Shown here: one piece after another, positions 1 through 12,454 of the stretch
Layout of the letters: each line of letters begins with the position of its first letter
Position numbering within the stretch: the stretch's first letter is position 1
Assembly (NCBI GenBank): GCA_945643635.1
Contig: CALZFC010000033.1
Span: 1,029,001-1,093,000 of the forward strand
Length of the DNA stretch: 64,000 nucleotides
Direction: 5' to 3'
DNA from: Allodiplogaster sudhausi
Lineage: Eukaryota > Nematoda > Chromadorea > Rhabditida > Diplogasteridae
Translations under genes and position numbers: made by a program
Notes under the pieces: model-generated
Database searches by the model: none
Told to the model about the DNA's origin: nothing
Seen by the model: only the letters and a program-made list of their open reading frames with translations

Positions 1-1153
1 TCTCCCCTGGGCCAAAAGCTAGAAGGGGGGCCTGCGTTCCCGACACACCGGGCTCCGCCGGCAGCGCCAGTGCGCCCAATTCTTGCGGTGCCAGTGCATC
101 CGCCAGGCCGGGCCCCGCCGGCGGCGCCAGTGCGCCCAATTCTTGCGGTGCCAGTGCATCCGCCAGGCCGGGCTCCGCCGGCAGCGCCAGTGGGCCTCTG
201 GTGACAACCCCAGTGGGTCTCCGTATGTCTGTCTGGCCCTGTTGTTGCTCTTCTGACAAGAGACCTCGCAGTCTCGCCACGGCTTTCTCACATCGTTCCC
301 TGGACACTGAAACTCTGCCTTGGTGTAAATCGATATCATAACCCAACCATCTTCCTGCAGTAGATGGTGTCCAGTGCGACTTAGCCTCTGACACATAAAC
401 CCCTAATCCAACCAGATCCGCTCTCACCCTTCTGGCCGCTGCTTCGCACTCAGCTTCGGTTTTGGCTAGAACAATTCCATCATCCAGGTACAAACAACAA
501 CAAATCCCTTGTCCCCTCCAATGCTTCACCAGGGTGCGGAATAATTTAGAAAAAACAAAAGGCGCCGAGCTAATTCCAAAGGGAAAAGCCGCAAACTGAA
601 ACCACTTTGTTAATCCATCTATCTCCAGGGAGAAACCAAGAAACTTTCTATCCTCCTCAGCCACCGAAAGATGATGATACCCAGTTTCAAAATCGAAGGT
701 AACCATGAACTTCATGTCCGCTAGATCGAACCAGATGGATGACAAATCCTCATAACGGAAAGAAGTCTTATGGAGAAATTTGTTGAGGGCACTGAAGTCA
801 TGAATGAGCCTTTGCTTCTTACCTGTCGTAACCACTGAGAGGGGAGACACCACTGCTGGCTTGCTCTGCACCTCCTTAACTGCTCCCGTGCTCAGCCACT
901 TGAAAACCTCCTGCACCAGAAACGTCTCCTCCCTTCTCGCGGACTCTCTATTGCCTGGAAAAGTCACACGAATAACATTACTGTCACAGTTGAAATTCAA
1001 ACGATATCCATACCGAATAACTCCAAGGACAAAATCAGAGGCCCCGATAGACTCCCAAAATCCAACTCTTTCTCGTAGACTGACAAAGGCCACCGCCTTA
1101 TCAAAACCTGGAAGTAGCTGGGGCCGCCGTACAGTCCGCACTGATGTGCCCAT
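1..1153 (-). CDS. DIRS/PAT-like retroelement reverse transcriptase (partial, runs off left edge)
   Basis: An open frame reads leftward from a possible ATG at 1153 to the window edge without a stop. It holds a reverse transcriptase of the tyrosine-recombinase retroelement type (DIRS/PAT/Ngaro). Visible blocks in order are SPLSVV and RLIHDFSALN, then TFDFETGYHHLSV, then FAAFPFGISSAPFVFSKL, then the catalytic YLDDGI box, then a W-P-S...WLGYDIDL segment typical of this superfamily. Beyond the RT core the frame enters 20-residue Ala/Pro/Leu-rich repeats encoded by the 60-bp tandem repeat at 49-192. RNase H, methyltransferase and tyrosine recombinase, expected downstream, would lie outside the window. 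The frame overlaps the end of the upstream gag frame by about 50 bp in a different phase, as is common in these elements. RT class is assigned from motif style only, so a Gypsy-like origin is the less likely alternative. Confidence 0.75.
   Translation of the reverse strand, partial: MGTSVRTVRRPQLLPGFDKAVAFVSLRERVGFWESIGASDFVLGVIRYGYRLNFNCDSNVIRVTFPGNRESARREETFLVQEVFKWLSTGAVKEVQSKPAVVSPLSVVTTGKKQRLIHDFSALNKFLHKTSFRYEDLSSIWFDLADMKFMVTFDFETGYHHLSVAEEDRKFLGFSLEIDGLTKWFQFAAFPFGISSAPFVFSKLFRTLVKHWRGQGICCCLYLDDGIVLAKTEAECEAAARRVRADLVGLGVYVSEAKSHWTPSTAGRWLGYDIDLHQGRVSVSRERCEKAVARLRGLLSEEQQQGQTDIRRPTGVVTRGPLALPAEPGLADALAPQELGALAPPAGPGLADALAPQELGALALPAEPGVSGTQAPLLAFGPGE
49..192. repeat. 60-bp tandem repeat inside retroelement pol
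   Basis: Two near-perfect 60-bp copies (61-120 and 121-180) with partial copies on both sides. They differ by only a few bases. The period is a multiple of three, so the RT frame stays open and encodes a 20-residue repeat. Confidence 0.9.
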
Positions 1154-1811
1154 ACTGGTTGCAACGATAGCAGAGCGGGCCACTGCGCTGGCGCCGGAAC
1201 TGGTCTTCTTGTCGGCGCTGGTAGAAGCGGGGCGCAGCCTGCGCATCGGCTGCGCCCCCTTGACGAAAGGGCTGCTGAGGGGAAAACCGAGGTCGCTTGG
1301 CGGGAGAGGCAGAGGAAGCAGCCATGGCAGCCACCATAGCCATCTGCATGGCAGGGGCAGAGCTCCCGCTGGAAGAAGGCCCCGTCGTCTCGAAAGTCTT
1401 CATTTGGTCGTGCCAGCGGAAGACCGCTGGATTCTTGTCTGCCGCCGTGAGAAGGGAATTCCGACCCTTGAGCTCCTCCGATGCAAGGACCAACGGCTTT
1501 AGCTGTCCCGCCAGCGCCATAGCGTTCTCGATGTGGTTCAAGATGGCCACATTGAAGTCCAGTTGGGCCTGGTACGACACTGAACGGACTCGCGGGGGGA
1601 CATGATGGGCTGGCTGTGAGGCCGGGGCCAAATGGGGTTTGAGGAGGTCCGCCAGATTCTTGACTTGTTCCTCTGAAAAGGCCGGGGCGGAAGATGCGGA
1701 TGTGCCTGGGGCATCCTCTCCTCTTCCGTCTTGCTGCCCTTCCATAACTGAGACTGACGAAAACCAAAACCAAGAGGTGTCAAAAATAACCACACCACCT
1801 CTTACGGACAC
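1101..1811 (-). CDS. Retroelement gag-like protein with CCHC zinc knuckle
   Basis: A 236-residue frame lies directly upstream of the RT frame on the same strand. Near its C-terminus it carries a retroviral-type zinc knuckle, CYRCNQYGHISADC, which fits C-x2-C-x4-H-x4-C. The middle is Ala/Ser/Gln/Arg-rich (SSASPAKRPRFSPQQ and a run of RQ/RR residues), typical of nucleic-acid-binding gag proteins. A second in-frame Met at about 1749 (MEGQQDGRGED) is an equally good start. Expected role: packaging of element RNA. The ORF is intact, so the copy may be young, although integrity of the rest cannot be judged. Confidence 0.7.
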   Translation of the reverse strand: MSVRGGVVIFDTSWFWFSSVSVMEGQQDGRGEDAPGTSASSAPAFSEEQVKNLADLLKPHLAPASQPAHHVPPRVRSVSYQAQLDFNVAILNHIENAMALAGQLKPLVLASEELKGRNSLLTAADKNPAVFRWHDQMKTFETTGPSSSGSSAPAMQMAMVAAMAASSASPAKRPRFSPQQPFRQGGAADAQAAPRFYQRRQEDQFRRQRSGPLCYRCNQYGHISADCTAAPATSRF

Positions 1812-1949
1812 TTGAGCGTAGAATGAAGACTAACCCCCTTGCTATTTCATAACCCATAACTCACGTGCTAATCCGCTCGCTACCGCTTCGCGCCCCTCTG
1901 CTCATCTCTGAGAGGGCGCGCATTCAAACCCCAAATAACTTGCCAACGG

Positions 1950-3114
1950 CGGCAATTAGTAATGTTCACCCGTTCACCCGCGTTCACCCACGGGTAAGGT
2001 TCACCCTGCTTATAGTAAAGTTCACCCAGCTTATTGTAATGTTCACCACACTTATATTAATATTCACCCAAAGCTTTCTGCCTATCAATTCATTCTTTTA
2101 CACTTATTAGGATTATCGTTTGGTCCCAAATAAGGAAGGAGTTCGAACCTATAACTCACACACTATATCATTGGACTTCTCATCAGAGACATCGATGACT
2201 TGCACCCTAAGGTGAGAGTAGAGCATCTCTGCTACTCTGTTGTCCCTCTCCACTCCGTTCACTCTCTCTTCTTCCTCTCCATCTCCCCCTCCATTTCTTT
2301 TCGCTTCCGGTCTCCTCTTCTTAATCTCTATCCCTCCCCCTCAGGTGAGGTAGTGCGGTACAAATGCCGTCACCACTTCCGCTTCGAATGCGGGAATGAC
2401 TGCGACGAGCCCGTGAGCTGCGTCTGCTCAAGTAGTGTGAAAAAGCTACAGAAAGTGAGATAGCAAGAGAGAAAGAATGAGGAAGAGAGATTGTAAAGTG
2501 AGACTGCGTATTAGCTGAGGGAGGAAGTGCTAGTGATTCGTGGCACTTCACGCGCTGTGAGCAGGCAATGACCTTCCTAGCTGATCTTCACTTCCGGTGG
2601 TCTCCAGATCTCTTCATCCACCTCCCATCTGATGGCTTCTGTCCTGGTGCATGGTCTGCAGTTCATCGGAGTCGTTGAAAAATTCCCAAACGAGCTTTTA
2701 CTTGCGACGGGAGTGGCAGACAGCAGATTACGAGCACCATTGCTGAGTAGGATAGTCCACTCCTCTAGGCGCCATTCCCTTCCCTTACATACTTCGCCAG
2801 TGTCTTCTATCACTGATTCCTCGCTTCTAGCCTCCCCTTGTCTGATTGTGAATCTCCCCTTCTATTTCCCGTATCCCTTTACTCCCTCTTCTCACTATAT
2901 ACTCTGTTTCATACAGCAACACGTAAAGATGAGGAGGAAAAAGAGGGTGGAGAGTGCAAAGACACAAAGAAGGGTAATCACTACTAAACTATAACTGTGG
3001 TGAACATTACTATAAGCTGGATGAACTTTACTATAAGCCGGGTAAACTTTACCCGTGGGTGAACGCGGGTGAACGCGGGTGAACGGGTGAACGGGTGAAC
3101 ATTACTAATTGCCG
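1950..3114. mobile_element. Non-autonomous DNA element with ~110-bp terminal inverted repeats
   Basis: The block at 1950-2052 reappears in inverted orientation at about 2998-3114. Both termini read CGGCAATTAGTAATG inward, followed by tandem GTTCACCC motifs, ACGGGTAA, and spaced GCTTATAGTAAAGTTCA segments ending at TGTTCACCAC. The arms differ by small indels, mainly in the number of GTTCACCCG copies. The roughly 940-bp interior has no convincing gene and is pyrimidine-rich in part. This fits a TIR-bearing DNA transposon derivative (MITE-like). No clear target-site duplication was found, and the superfamily is unknown. Confidence 0.75.
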
Positions 3115-3296
3115 AAAACTTCCTATCGCAGGAAATGTAGTTTTCATCGTTTCTTATAATTTCCTTTCTGTAAAGCTTACGTAGACTGACGTTGGCATGT
3201 TTCCCATTATTTTTGTGCTTAAAACTCTACTAGAATGCTATATTTGAGACGGAATGAGCGGCTTCTCAAGCCGATCTTATAAATAGAGCAGCCAGA

Positions 3297-6200
3297 ATGT
3301 CTGCCGTTTCACGACCCATATCTCAGTCGATTTCACACTCTCAAAAGCAAAAGCCCGTTGAATGGATCGCATCACTTATCCAGCGGTATCAGGATCAGGT
3401 AGTTTCCCTATTTCTTAGCTTGTTTACTTGTTTCGTTGGGATGATTTCGTTTGCATTATGATTGTTTAGCTGCCTACCCGAACGGGAAAGACTCTTGATC
3501 GCGAGTGCCGCGAGCTATTGAACACCACCCATTCTTGTATTGTTAACGTGTCCAAACATCATCTTCATCTGGTTGTTCACGCCCTCGTCCGCGCTCTGAA
3601 AGCCGTCAATGCAAGTGTTAGTTTAAGTATTTCGTCCATGGATGTGACACCTAATAAAGTAAATAAATAAAGAAATAATATGTTTAATCATTGCAGAAAT
3701 GGACTTCTCACATTACGCTATCTCAATCGCGTTTGGTCATCTTAGAGACTCTGCTGGAGTGCTTACACGAAGCACAGGCTAGAATTTTTTGGAGCTCACA
3801 ACAATTCCAATTACCGCTAGTAATCATCTTCAGCCCATCCCCGGCCGTAATATGGAAAGAGAAGCTTGCATGAAAGCCGTTCTCGATGAGATGTGGCTAA
3901 TAATCTCTGCTGTTCCTTCCGCCGCTAGTTAGTTTTCAATGAAATATTTGGTCGCACTCTTACTGTGGTTTTTTGGTGCAGCACAGTACTTATCTTTTAT
4001 CTTAGGAGACAAGGCAATCGCTGTTGTCTCAAGGGTGGGGGACCTGGCAGCGTCTGTCTTGATTGCCAGAGCGGAGCGAGCTCTCTCCACCATGCAGGTC
4101 TTTCTCATTTTACAGCATTCATCATGATAATACTAATTTCATTCCTCGACATTTTTTTTAGGATGATGAAGCTAGTGAAGACGCAATTTCCCACGCACTC
4201 TCACACATCACGCTAATGTCTTATGGCACCCTTGAGCTTGATGTACTCGTCAAATTCATACAAATGGTTACTTATTTCATCGTTCCAACAATGTTCTCAT
4301 TCATGTAAATATGGACACTGCTTCAAGGTGACGAGTTGTTGGCCTCCTCGGAAAGAACATCTGGAAAGTGTCTGCTCCATGATTTCGTCTGTAATCTGGA
4401 AGTGGATAGAGCGATATCCCGAACACTTTTCGACATTGCAGCACTCGCCACAGGAGCATATCACTGGTGCAGTTCTTTCTCCTTTCCTGGAGTGGTGATG
4501 AACGAGAATTGCAGAAGTTATGGACACTTTATTCATGGCCATGAACACTGCGGATCTGCGTCGGCGAGCAATTTGCTGGCCGGTACAAATGATGCTCATC
4601 GCTGTTTCACCCGTTCGTTTTTTCTTTATTCATCTGCGAAAACAAACTTTAGCTCTAAAAAGCACATGATCTTGGAGTTTAGCTTCGAAAAAAATTGTGT
4701 TATCAGACATCTTACAAAAAAAATTATGATTGTAAATTTTTGTAGTGCTCTCTGGAAGCAATTGCACATGCGGACCAAGAGGGCGTCAATCTGCCTGAGG
4801 CCATTGTCTTGAAGGTCAGTTCTGGTCTACTTGGAGTGATAGGAATAGACATGGTTGTTTGCAGAGACAGTTCGTGGACCAAGTGACGTGGTGCGTGCAG
4901 TCGGCGGGGACGGGGGCAGCGGGGGGCAGCAGCCGCTCTCCCTCCAGTGCGCAGCTACACGCAGCCTGCCATGCCGCTGTCCATCTCTGCAAGTCTGCCA
5001 CTTATGTCAACCTCTCCGACTTCTTCGTCTTCAACGTGGTCCAACAACTCGTCGAGCATGTCAAGGTCTTCGTCTTCCTCTCGTTTTCATTAGTACATTT
5101 CACGTTCTTTCTGTCCATTCCTTCTGATTCATTCTGAGAAGGTTCAGGTTGTCTTACTAACTGGAGCCCGCCCCCGTGAGATGGAGAGGTCCGTGCTGGT
5201 TGACTGCTTCGTCGCTCTCTTCCGTCTGAAGTTCGACAACGACGTGTTCCGTGTCTGCCTCTCTTCTTCTCAACCTCTTCTCCAGCTCGTCCTCGTTGAG
5301 GCACTCACTATTATTGCATCTCAGGTACTTTTATCTATCCAATCTTGTGTATGAAATGAAAACCTAGATATTTCGTCTGTGTAATGTAGTTTTAATCCTG
5401 CATTACAGTAATGAGAAAGTAGCTTGAACGGTCTTTCCCTAGCACCGCCTGCACTGGTGGCCCCGCATCGACATGCTGATGTCCCGCTCAGAACAGCTGA
5501 GGACTCTGTTGCTGGCAGTGCTGGACAAGGTGGTGGAGGCCGAGCAGCCGCCCGCTGCTCATCTCCCTCTCGGAGTCTCGCGGGTCGGTATCGTCACTGC
5601 CGAGGTCAGGGGGAGACTGCCAAACCGAGAACACTCAAATATTCGATGCACGATCATTTCGATGCCCTTTGACACGGAAACTTCACTCATGATAAAAAGT
5701 GAAATGAATTGTTAGAAACATTCTCATTTTCATCCCACTAGGTCAATTTTTGTTTAATTAATTGAAGTTAAAGTGCATTGGATTAATATCCATATTCTGT
5801 TGTGACGGTAGTGTGGCGGTTAATTTAAGTGCCTGTGCAGTATGGCGTGTTATTGTTGTGGGTGCGACATGTTGTGCTTGTAATGGTAGAATAGCAGCGG
5901 GGGCAGACATCCCCGGAGATTAGGGGGGGGGGGGACAATGTTTTGATGCTGTACGATGACAGGAAATTGGTAAACTAAATTGCAGGAGGGAGGGTGTCTG
6001 CTGAAAACTGCAAATTGCACGAATGTGTGATAGTTGCATGATTGCCTTATCGAATCGGTTCGGTGGTCTCCTCCTTGGTTCGACAACCACACTTTTATTT
6101 CTTTCTTTTGCACCTTCCGTACAGAATGTGCTGAATTAAGTAGTAATTCAATAGATATTTGTCCGTTGTGAATCCAATTTAAACGTGATGCAGGAAAAAT

Positions 6201-9200
6201 TGGACTTGTTTTAGAGTTGGCAGAAAGTGTCGGGCCGTTGGAGAGTAGAGAGGCCGAGTTCCGGATCCGTTGGAAGCGCTCCATCATCTGGAGATGCTAC
6301 AACTCATCACACCATCCTGGTTGCCATTATTCGGCTCATAACTACTCAACCTACTCTTCTTATACGTAACAAAGTTAGTCTCATTCTCTTGAGTAGCAAG
6401 GTCTTAAAGTAGATTGGAGTGAGTTGTTAAGAGTGAAGAGACATGCATCGAGTCCGTGGTGGCGAGTCTGGTTCTGCTGATCGACCACCCCTCTCTGGCC
6501 ACTCATTCCATGCAAGCTCTCCTCGCTCTCCATCGAGTCATCCCTGAGTGGAATTGTCTCTCTCCCTCTGCTGCTCTCACCACTTTCTTCTCTGTCAGGT
6601 ACATCTCTTTTTATATATTTTTTCAATTAATTTAAAAATAAACCAAGCTCACAGTTTACTTTTTTTAAGTTCTCACATGATGTTCTCCGTGTGCCAGAAG
6701 CTTATCCATCTTCAAATTGCTCACGCAGAGAGTGTTATTCATTGGTTGAAAGCGATTGTTAAGAAGAGGTACGAATGCCACAATTGAAAGAAAAGAAAAA
6801 CATATATGCATATTCCCAGTTATGATATTGTACAGGAATGATTACCTACGGGAGAACGCTGATGTTATCACAACTGAAATGGTCGATGGAATCACTGCAC
6901 AGTCAATCGTCAAATTTGAGGTTTCTTTTTTTTACGTTTAAAATATGAATCCAATGTAATTAGCTGTTTTGGTGCAGTAAAGCATGTGGGGATGTAATTT
7001 ACTGTCCTTTTTAAGAGCTAGTAGGATTCAAATTTGTTATTCTCTGAAAATGCTTCTTTTTTGCAGGTTGTATGTTTCCTGTACTTGTGGAGTTGTTCAT
7101 CAGAGCTGGTGCTGTGCTGCGTCTCTCTCTTCTCCCTTCACTCTCGCCAGTGCTCTCGTCTCCATCTGCAACTCCCCACTGACTCTGCCGTCCTCTCTCG
7201 CATTATCTCCTCCCAACCGGCTGCAGCCATCTGCACTGCTGGACGCATTGCGTTGCAGAAGAGTGTCTACCGTATCATCCGGTTGGTTACTGTATTCTCT
7301 TTCAAGTCTAATTTGCAAAGACTTGAAATGCAAGCAGAAAATACTTATCTTTTAGCGGTCTTCCTCACTCGAATGCAGCTTCCTCAGAGGCGTGGCATGA
7401 GACTTTTCGAGTGTGGGAGTTGTTTACGAATCAACTCGTCCAAGGATGCAAGGACCACTCCGACTTTGTGGATCACGTCGCTAGGGTTTGATCACTTTTC
7501 TATTCTCCTCTCGCATGAACTGAAACTTTTTTTTCTTTCTTCATTCTTTAGGTGACCACCGATTCGTCGGATGCCCATGCATTGGTGGAGACGTGGAGCA
7601 GCATGAGTGGCTTTCTCTGTGCATTCTCCCATCTCATCGCTGTCAAAGAACCCAATCACGTGTCAACGTTAGTCTCTCTCTCTCTTTCTTTCTCTTTATT
7701 GTCTGCCATTTGTTCATTTGGTGAGGAGGTGAATAACTTATCCGTTTAAGATACCTGACCCGCCTTCTGACTGTTCTCCGAATGGAAGAGTCGCAGCCAG
7801 GGCGGGATGTTATGTGTAAGTGTGTGAAGGAGCTGTGCAGTTACGAGATCGACAGCAGCCTGGACCAGCAACTTCTTCAGGTACGGTTCAATCCATTTTC
7901 TCGGTCGACCCAAAAACGGTGATATGATTTAGTCGATCTCTTCACTTCTTGCCGTGAACGCTTCGCATTCTTCCTTCGTCGAACATGTCATCTACATTCT
8001 AAAGTTGGTTTTAATAGCATCATCACATACGGTAGCGAATTGTATTGAGGAACATTCTGGGTCGCCGGCAGTCCTTGGTTCTGCGAGTGGACAGCACGAG
8101 TCAGATGCTCAGTGCTCTTCTGCACAGCCAAGGGGCTCCTGATCGCAGTGCTGCTCATAAGCTGGTTCCTTTTCTTTTCCGTCTCATTTTTAGCTGCGTC
8201 AATTATTACTAGCGAATAAATGATGGTTTTAGACATACACTCGTAAGTTGTGTTCCCTGCTGCAAGTGGTGGTCTCGAATGGCTCTGCCCGCCGTCTTCC
8301 CTCGTCTCTGCAATCTCGCATGCTTGAGTCTCTCTCTGCCTGCGTCTCCACCCTCCCCCCTCCCTCCCCCTTCTCTCCTACTCGTGCTGATCTTCTACTT
8401 CCTGTTCTGGGTGCCCTCACTCGACTCCTCAGCAATATCTCTATTCCTGTCCCAGCCGCCATCTTTAACAAGTTTGTGTTGAAGCTCTGCAATAGTACTG
8501 CTTATACCAAATTTCGGTTGTTGTTATAGCAAGGAGATGTTCGTTGAGGTTACTGAGCGAACTGATGGATTCGTTCCAAGAGTGTTCTCTCTCTCGCTCC
8601 TCCCCTCTTCTCTCTCGCAACCCCCTGGAAGACATGGCCAACTCATCTGTGGCTGGTGAGCTCTCTCGCAAGTGCAATGATGCTGTGTTGGGTGCCCTTG
8701 CTGCACTCATCAATGCGAATGCTGAACTCGGTCAGTTCTTTTATATCAATGGTTGCTCCTACCTACATCTATAGAAAATACGATTTGTAGTAAGATAGCA
8801 TTGGCATTGATGAGTGCTATAATAGGAATCCCTCGAGTACTGGAGATAGCATGGAATGGAGAGTGGAAGGCGCGTGGATGGTTGTTGGCCACTCTCTGCC
8901 GCCTCCTTTCTGAACACGCCCCCAACTCGGCTGCTTCTCCGATCGACCGCCAGGTGCTCTTTCTCTTCTCTTGCTGGGATAGCATGGAATGTCTTGCAGG
9001 GCGCCTTGGTGGAGATGCTCCGTCTGCTGCCCAGCAAGGCGGACGATGGCTCTCTTCCTCTTGTTTCCGCACTCGCCAATTCACTCCCCAGTGATTCTAC
9101 CGTACGCTCACCTCTCTATTTTGAGGCCGATTACAAAAAGAAATTGATATTAGTTAATGAAAATGAATAGGAGCGGCTGTGTCACATGTTGGTAGCGGCC

Positions 9201-12200
9201 TTCAGCGAGAGGGACGAGCTGGATTCTCTTCTCTGGAGTGTTTTATGGCAAGAGGCGGAGTCGGCGCTCTCCCCTTCCACACTCTTCCGGTCTCCTTCTT
9301 TCTTTCTTCTTATTTTTCAAATACTCTTTTTAGGGGCTCAACGTTTGCTGCCCGACTAATCTCGTGCAGCCTCCGCATCTTCGGCCACTCCTACCTGCTG
9401 CGCACTCTCCGCCCCCTTCTGGAACAGCAGACCTCGAATGGCAATCCCTTGCTTGAAGGGGGCGAGGAATCTCTGAGTCTGACGATGGAAGGGGCGGAGT
9501 TGGCCTTCGATCTGATCATCTCTTCTCTTCCTCTCTGCCCCCATCGCTTCCGTGTAATCTGTCGCCACATCTACAATGTCATCAATGGCAGATTCCCAGG
9601 CATAGGCCTCAGTGCTCTCGGAAAGATTCTCTTTCTGCGATTCTTTAACCCTGCCATTGGTTTGTTATGATCTTGTCTGTTTTTTTTTATATCCAGGCCT
9701 TGTTGTCCAGATGGCTACGGTGTTTTCTTGATAATAAGAACAAGCCTAATCATAAGCATTTCAGTCTTATGAGATATGGATGGGATTACGTTGTTTGTTG
9801 AGTGTCCCCATTTGAACTGCAAGTGTGGAACCGTCGTCCCTCTCCGGTGGTCTCTCGTCGTCTGACTCTGGTCTCGAAGATTCTGCAGACAGCTGCGAAC
9901 CGCCCTTCCACGTGCCGTGATCCGTGCCTCTCTCCCTTCATCCCTCTTATCAATCAACGATCCGATGCTCTCAATCAGTTAGATTTCCTCATGTTAACAA
10001 TTGAAATTGAATTGTCTTGTTTGAGATTCCTGGGTGAGCTAGTGGAGGAAGTGCCATGCGAAGAGCTGCCTCAGCTGACGGTTCCTCCATCTGCCAACAT
10101 TCCACTCATGCTCAATCTTCATTCGCTCTTTGCTTCTGATCAGGCAGAGGTTTGCATCCAAGTGAAACAGCTCATTCTTCATTCTTGTTTTACATGATAT
10201 CCTTATGGTTTCTATCAAATCAGTTATTGTTTAAAGAAGGGTTATGCATTGCTTCTTAAGCTTCTCCGGCAACTGCGCTTCACCTCTTCTGGGGCTGCTC
10301 TGTTCTCACGAGTGGATGCAGTTCTGAAGTCCTTGCCAGCGGATGTCCCTCTCCCTCCAACCCCTGCTGAGACACTCGATCCATCTCTGCCTTTCTTCAT
10401 TCAACTCTCCACTGGTTCTCCCCCCGTCTTCGCCATCATTCTTCGCAGGCTACAGTTCGTCTGTTTCTTTTTCTTTGAGAGAACCTAAAACGGAGACTAT
10501 CGTTGGCTACGGAAGGAGCGACTTGGCTGTAGTAGCCATCACAGTTATGCATTTCGAAACTGCTCGCTTGCAGAAATGTTGAATTGGAAAATGCAGCGAA
10601 GCAGATTTCTGAGAAGTGTGGCCGTTCTAAATGGATCTGTCTATTGGACGGACTCAGCTGCTATGATCCACCCAATCTGGTTGGTTTAAAGAGAAAAAGT
10701 AAGAGGTTGTGGGAATGGTGCATTGTAGATGAAGCTGTTCTCCGCGGATTCATTCGCCCACATCCACCGCATCCTCGTTCTTCACTGCTCCACGCAACTT
10801 TTCAACAAGCTCAACGACAACTTTTCTCTTTTACAAACGGTTAGCTAATTTCCATTGATCTTCATGAACATTTGTCTCATTTTCAGCTGGATATCCATTT
10901 CGACCCGGCTTCATTGCGTATCCCATTCGACTCCCTCCCCTTCCTCTCCCGTGCCATTCTCTCTGAGCCAACGCACTCCTTCTCTGCTACTCTCATCACA
11001 ACACAAGACATTGCAGTGACAGTGAAAGTTAGCTTCCTCAGAACCTTGCAGTAACAGCCACTCATGGGTTGGTGTTAGTTGATGGACAACATGCTCATCA
11101 TAAGCGGGGAGCGTGGCTGGGGCGAATCGCCCGCTCTGGTCACCGACTTCTTCCAATGCACTGACTTTGATCAGGCAAGTTTCATTCTGGGTTGCCATTA
11201 GTTCTTTCTATCACCACTACAATAACTTTTTTTCATATTTAAATGAAATGCTTTATTAGCTTTTGCGCTATCTATAATTTGTCGGCATTGTAGGCATTCC
11301 TTGTATGTTTGGGTACAAGCAGATGGGGATTATAATAATATGGTCTCTTATTTAGGTTTCATATTTTTTTGGTAATCTTTCACAAGTCTCAAGAATGTTT
11401 ATCCGGAATGTTGAAGTCGCGGATCTGTATGTGGGAATAAAAAGTGAGTTACTTAAATTTAGATGGAACTGTTGTGGCCTGACGTGGTGACTCTTGTGCA
11501 GGGAGAGAATCTGATCTCCTTGCAGTGCGATGCTCCCTCTTTGCTATCTCACATCTGCTCCGAGAGAACTCGGGTACTCTTTTTACGCGGGTGCTCGGGT
11601 ACTCTGTCCTTGTCATCTATTTTATTTGATAATTATTAGCGAACACCGAACGCTTTTTTAATGAACAAAAAAAAAAGAAGGAAAACGTTACTAGGCTTTT
11701 CAAGTTGCCTTCTATTCTGCATATCTTAACCTTTGAGGTGTCACGCCAGGAGTCGGGAGGAGTTCTGGCCCCCCTTAGGGCTCATTCTCTGCAGCTTCTC
11801 TCACTAGCCTTCGTCCACCTCGCTGATAGTGACATCTCCGTCCGCTCCACTGCCTACCGTCTCCTTAGCAGTCTGGCCGCCACTCTTCAGCTTCCCGCCT
11901 TCACCTCACTGCAGGTTCCTTTTTAGTCTGCTTTAGGTTGTTTGAGATGTTTGTTGTGAACTGTAAAAGAAGAGTGGTGAGAGGAAAGAGTTGCAGGAGT
12001 CTCCTTGCGTGTTCGTACCCTCTGCGTGCTGTCGCTTCCTGTCTTCCACGGCAGTCTGTCTAGTGAATGCAGAGCATGACTTGCTGGGAGTGTTGGTTCC
12101 TCGTCTGCTGGAGCCCTCCTCCGTGTCCCTCATGGCCTCTCTCTGCGAGTGCTGGTCTTCCGTCGCTCTCCTTCGCGAGGAGACCCGCTCTGAGCTCTTC

Positions 12201-12419
12201 GGAGCCCTGACGTCTGCCACTGCCGCCGGCGGTCCAGTTGCAGCCGCTCTCTGCGATGGAGTCTGGCCGAAGATTGGGAAACTCGATGATGTCACTCTCC
12301 ACACTTTACTTACGAGGTTTGATTTCAACAGTTGTTAATTTCTCTCTCTGTCTCTCTGTCTCTCTCTCTCTCTCTCCAGACTGCAATTGTTTTGTCCCCT
12401 GTCGGCAGCCCTATCTCTG

Positions 12420-12454
<35 letters not shown>

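Noticed and set aside
2130..2200. GGTTCGAACTCC on the minus strand, resembling a tRNA B box
   Set aside because: No acceptor stem, anticodon arm or proper A-box spacing. It lies inside the TIR element and is at most a tRNA-derived fragment.
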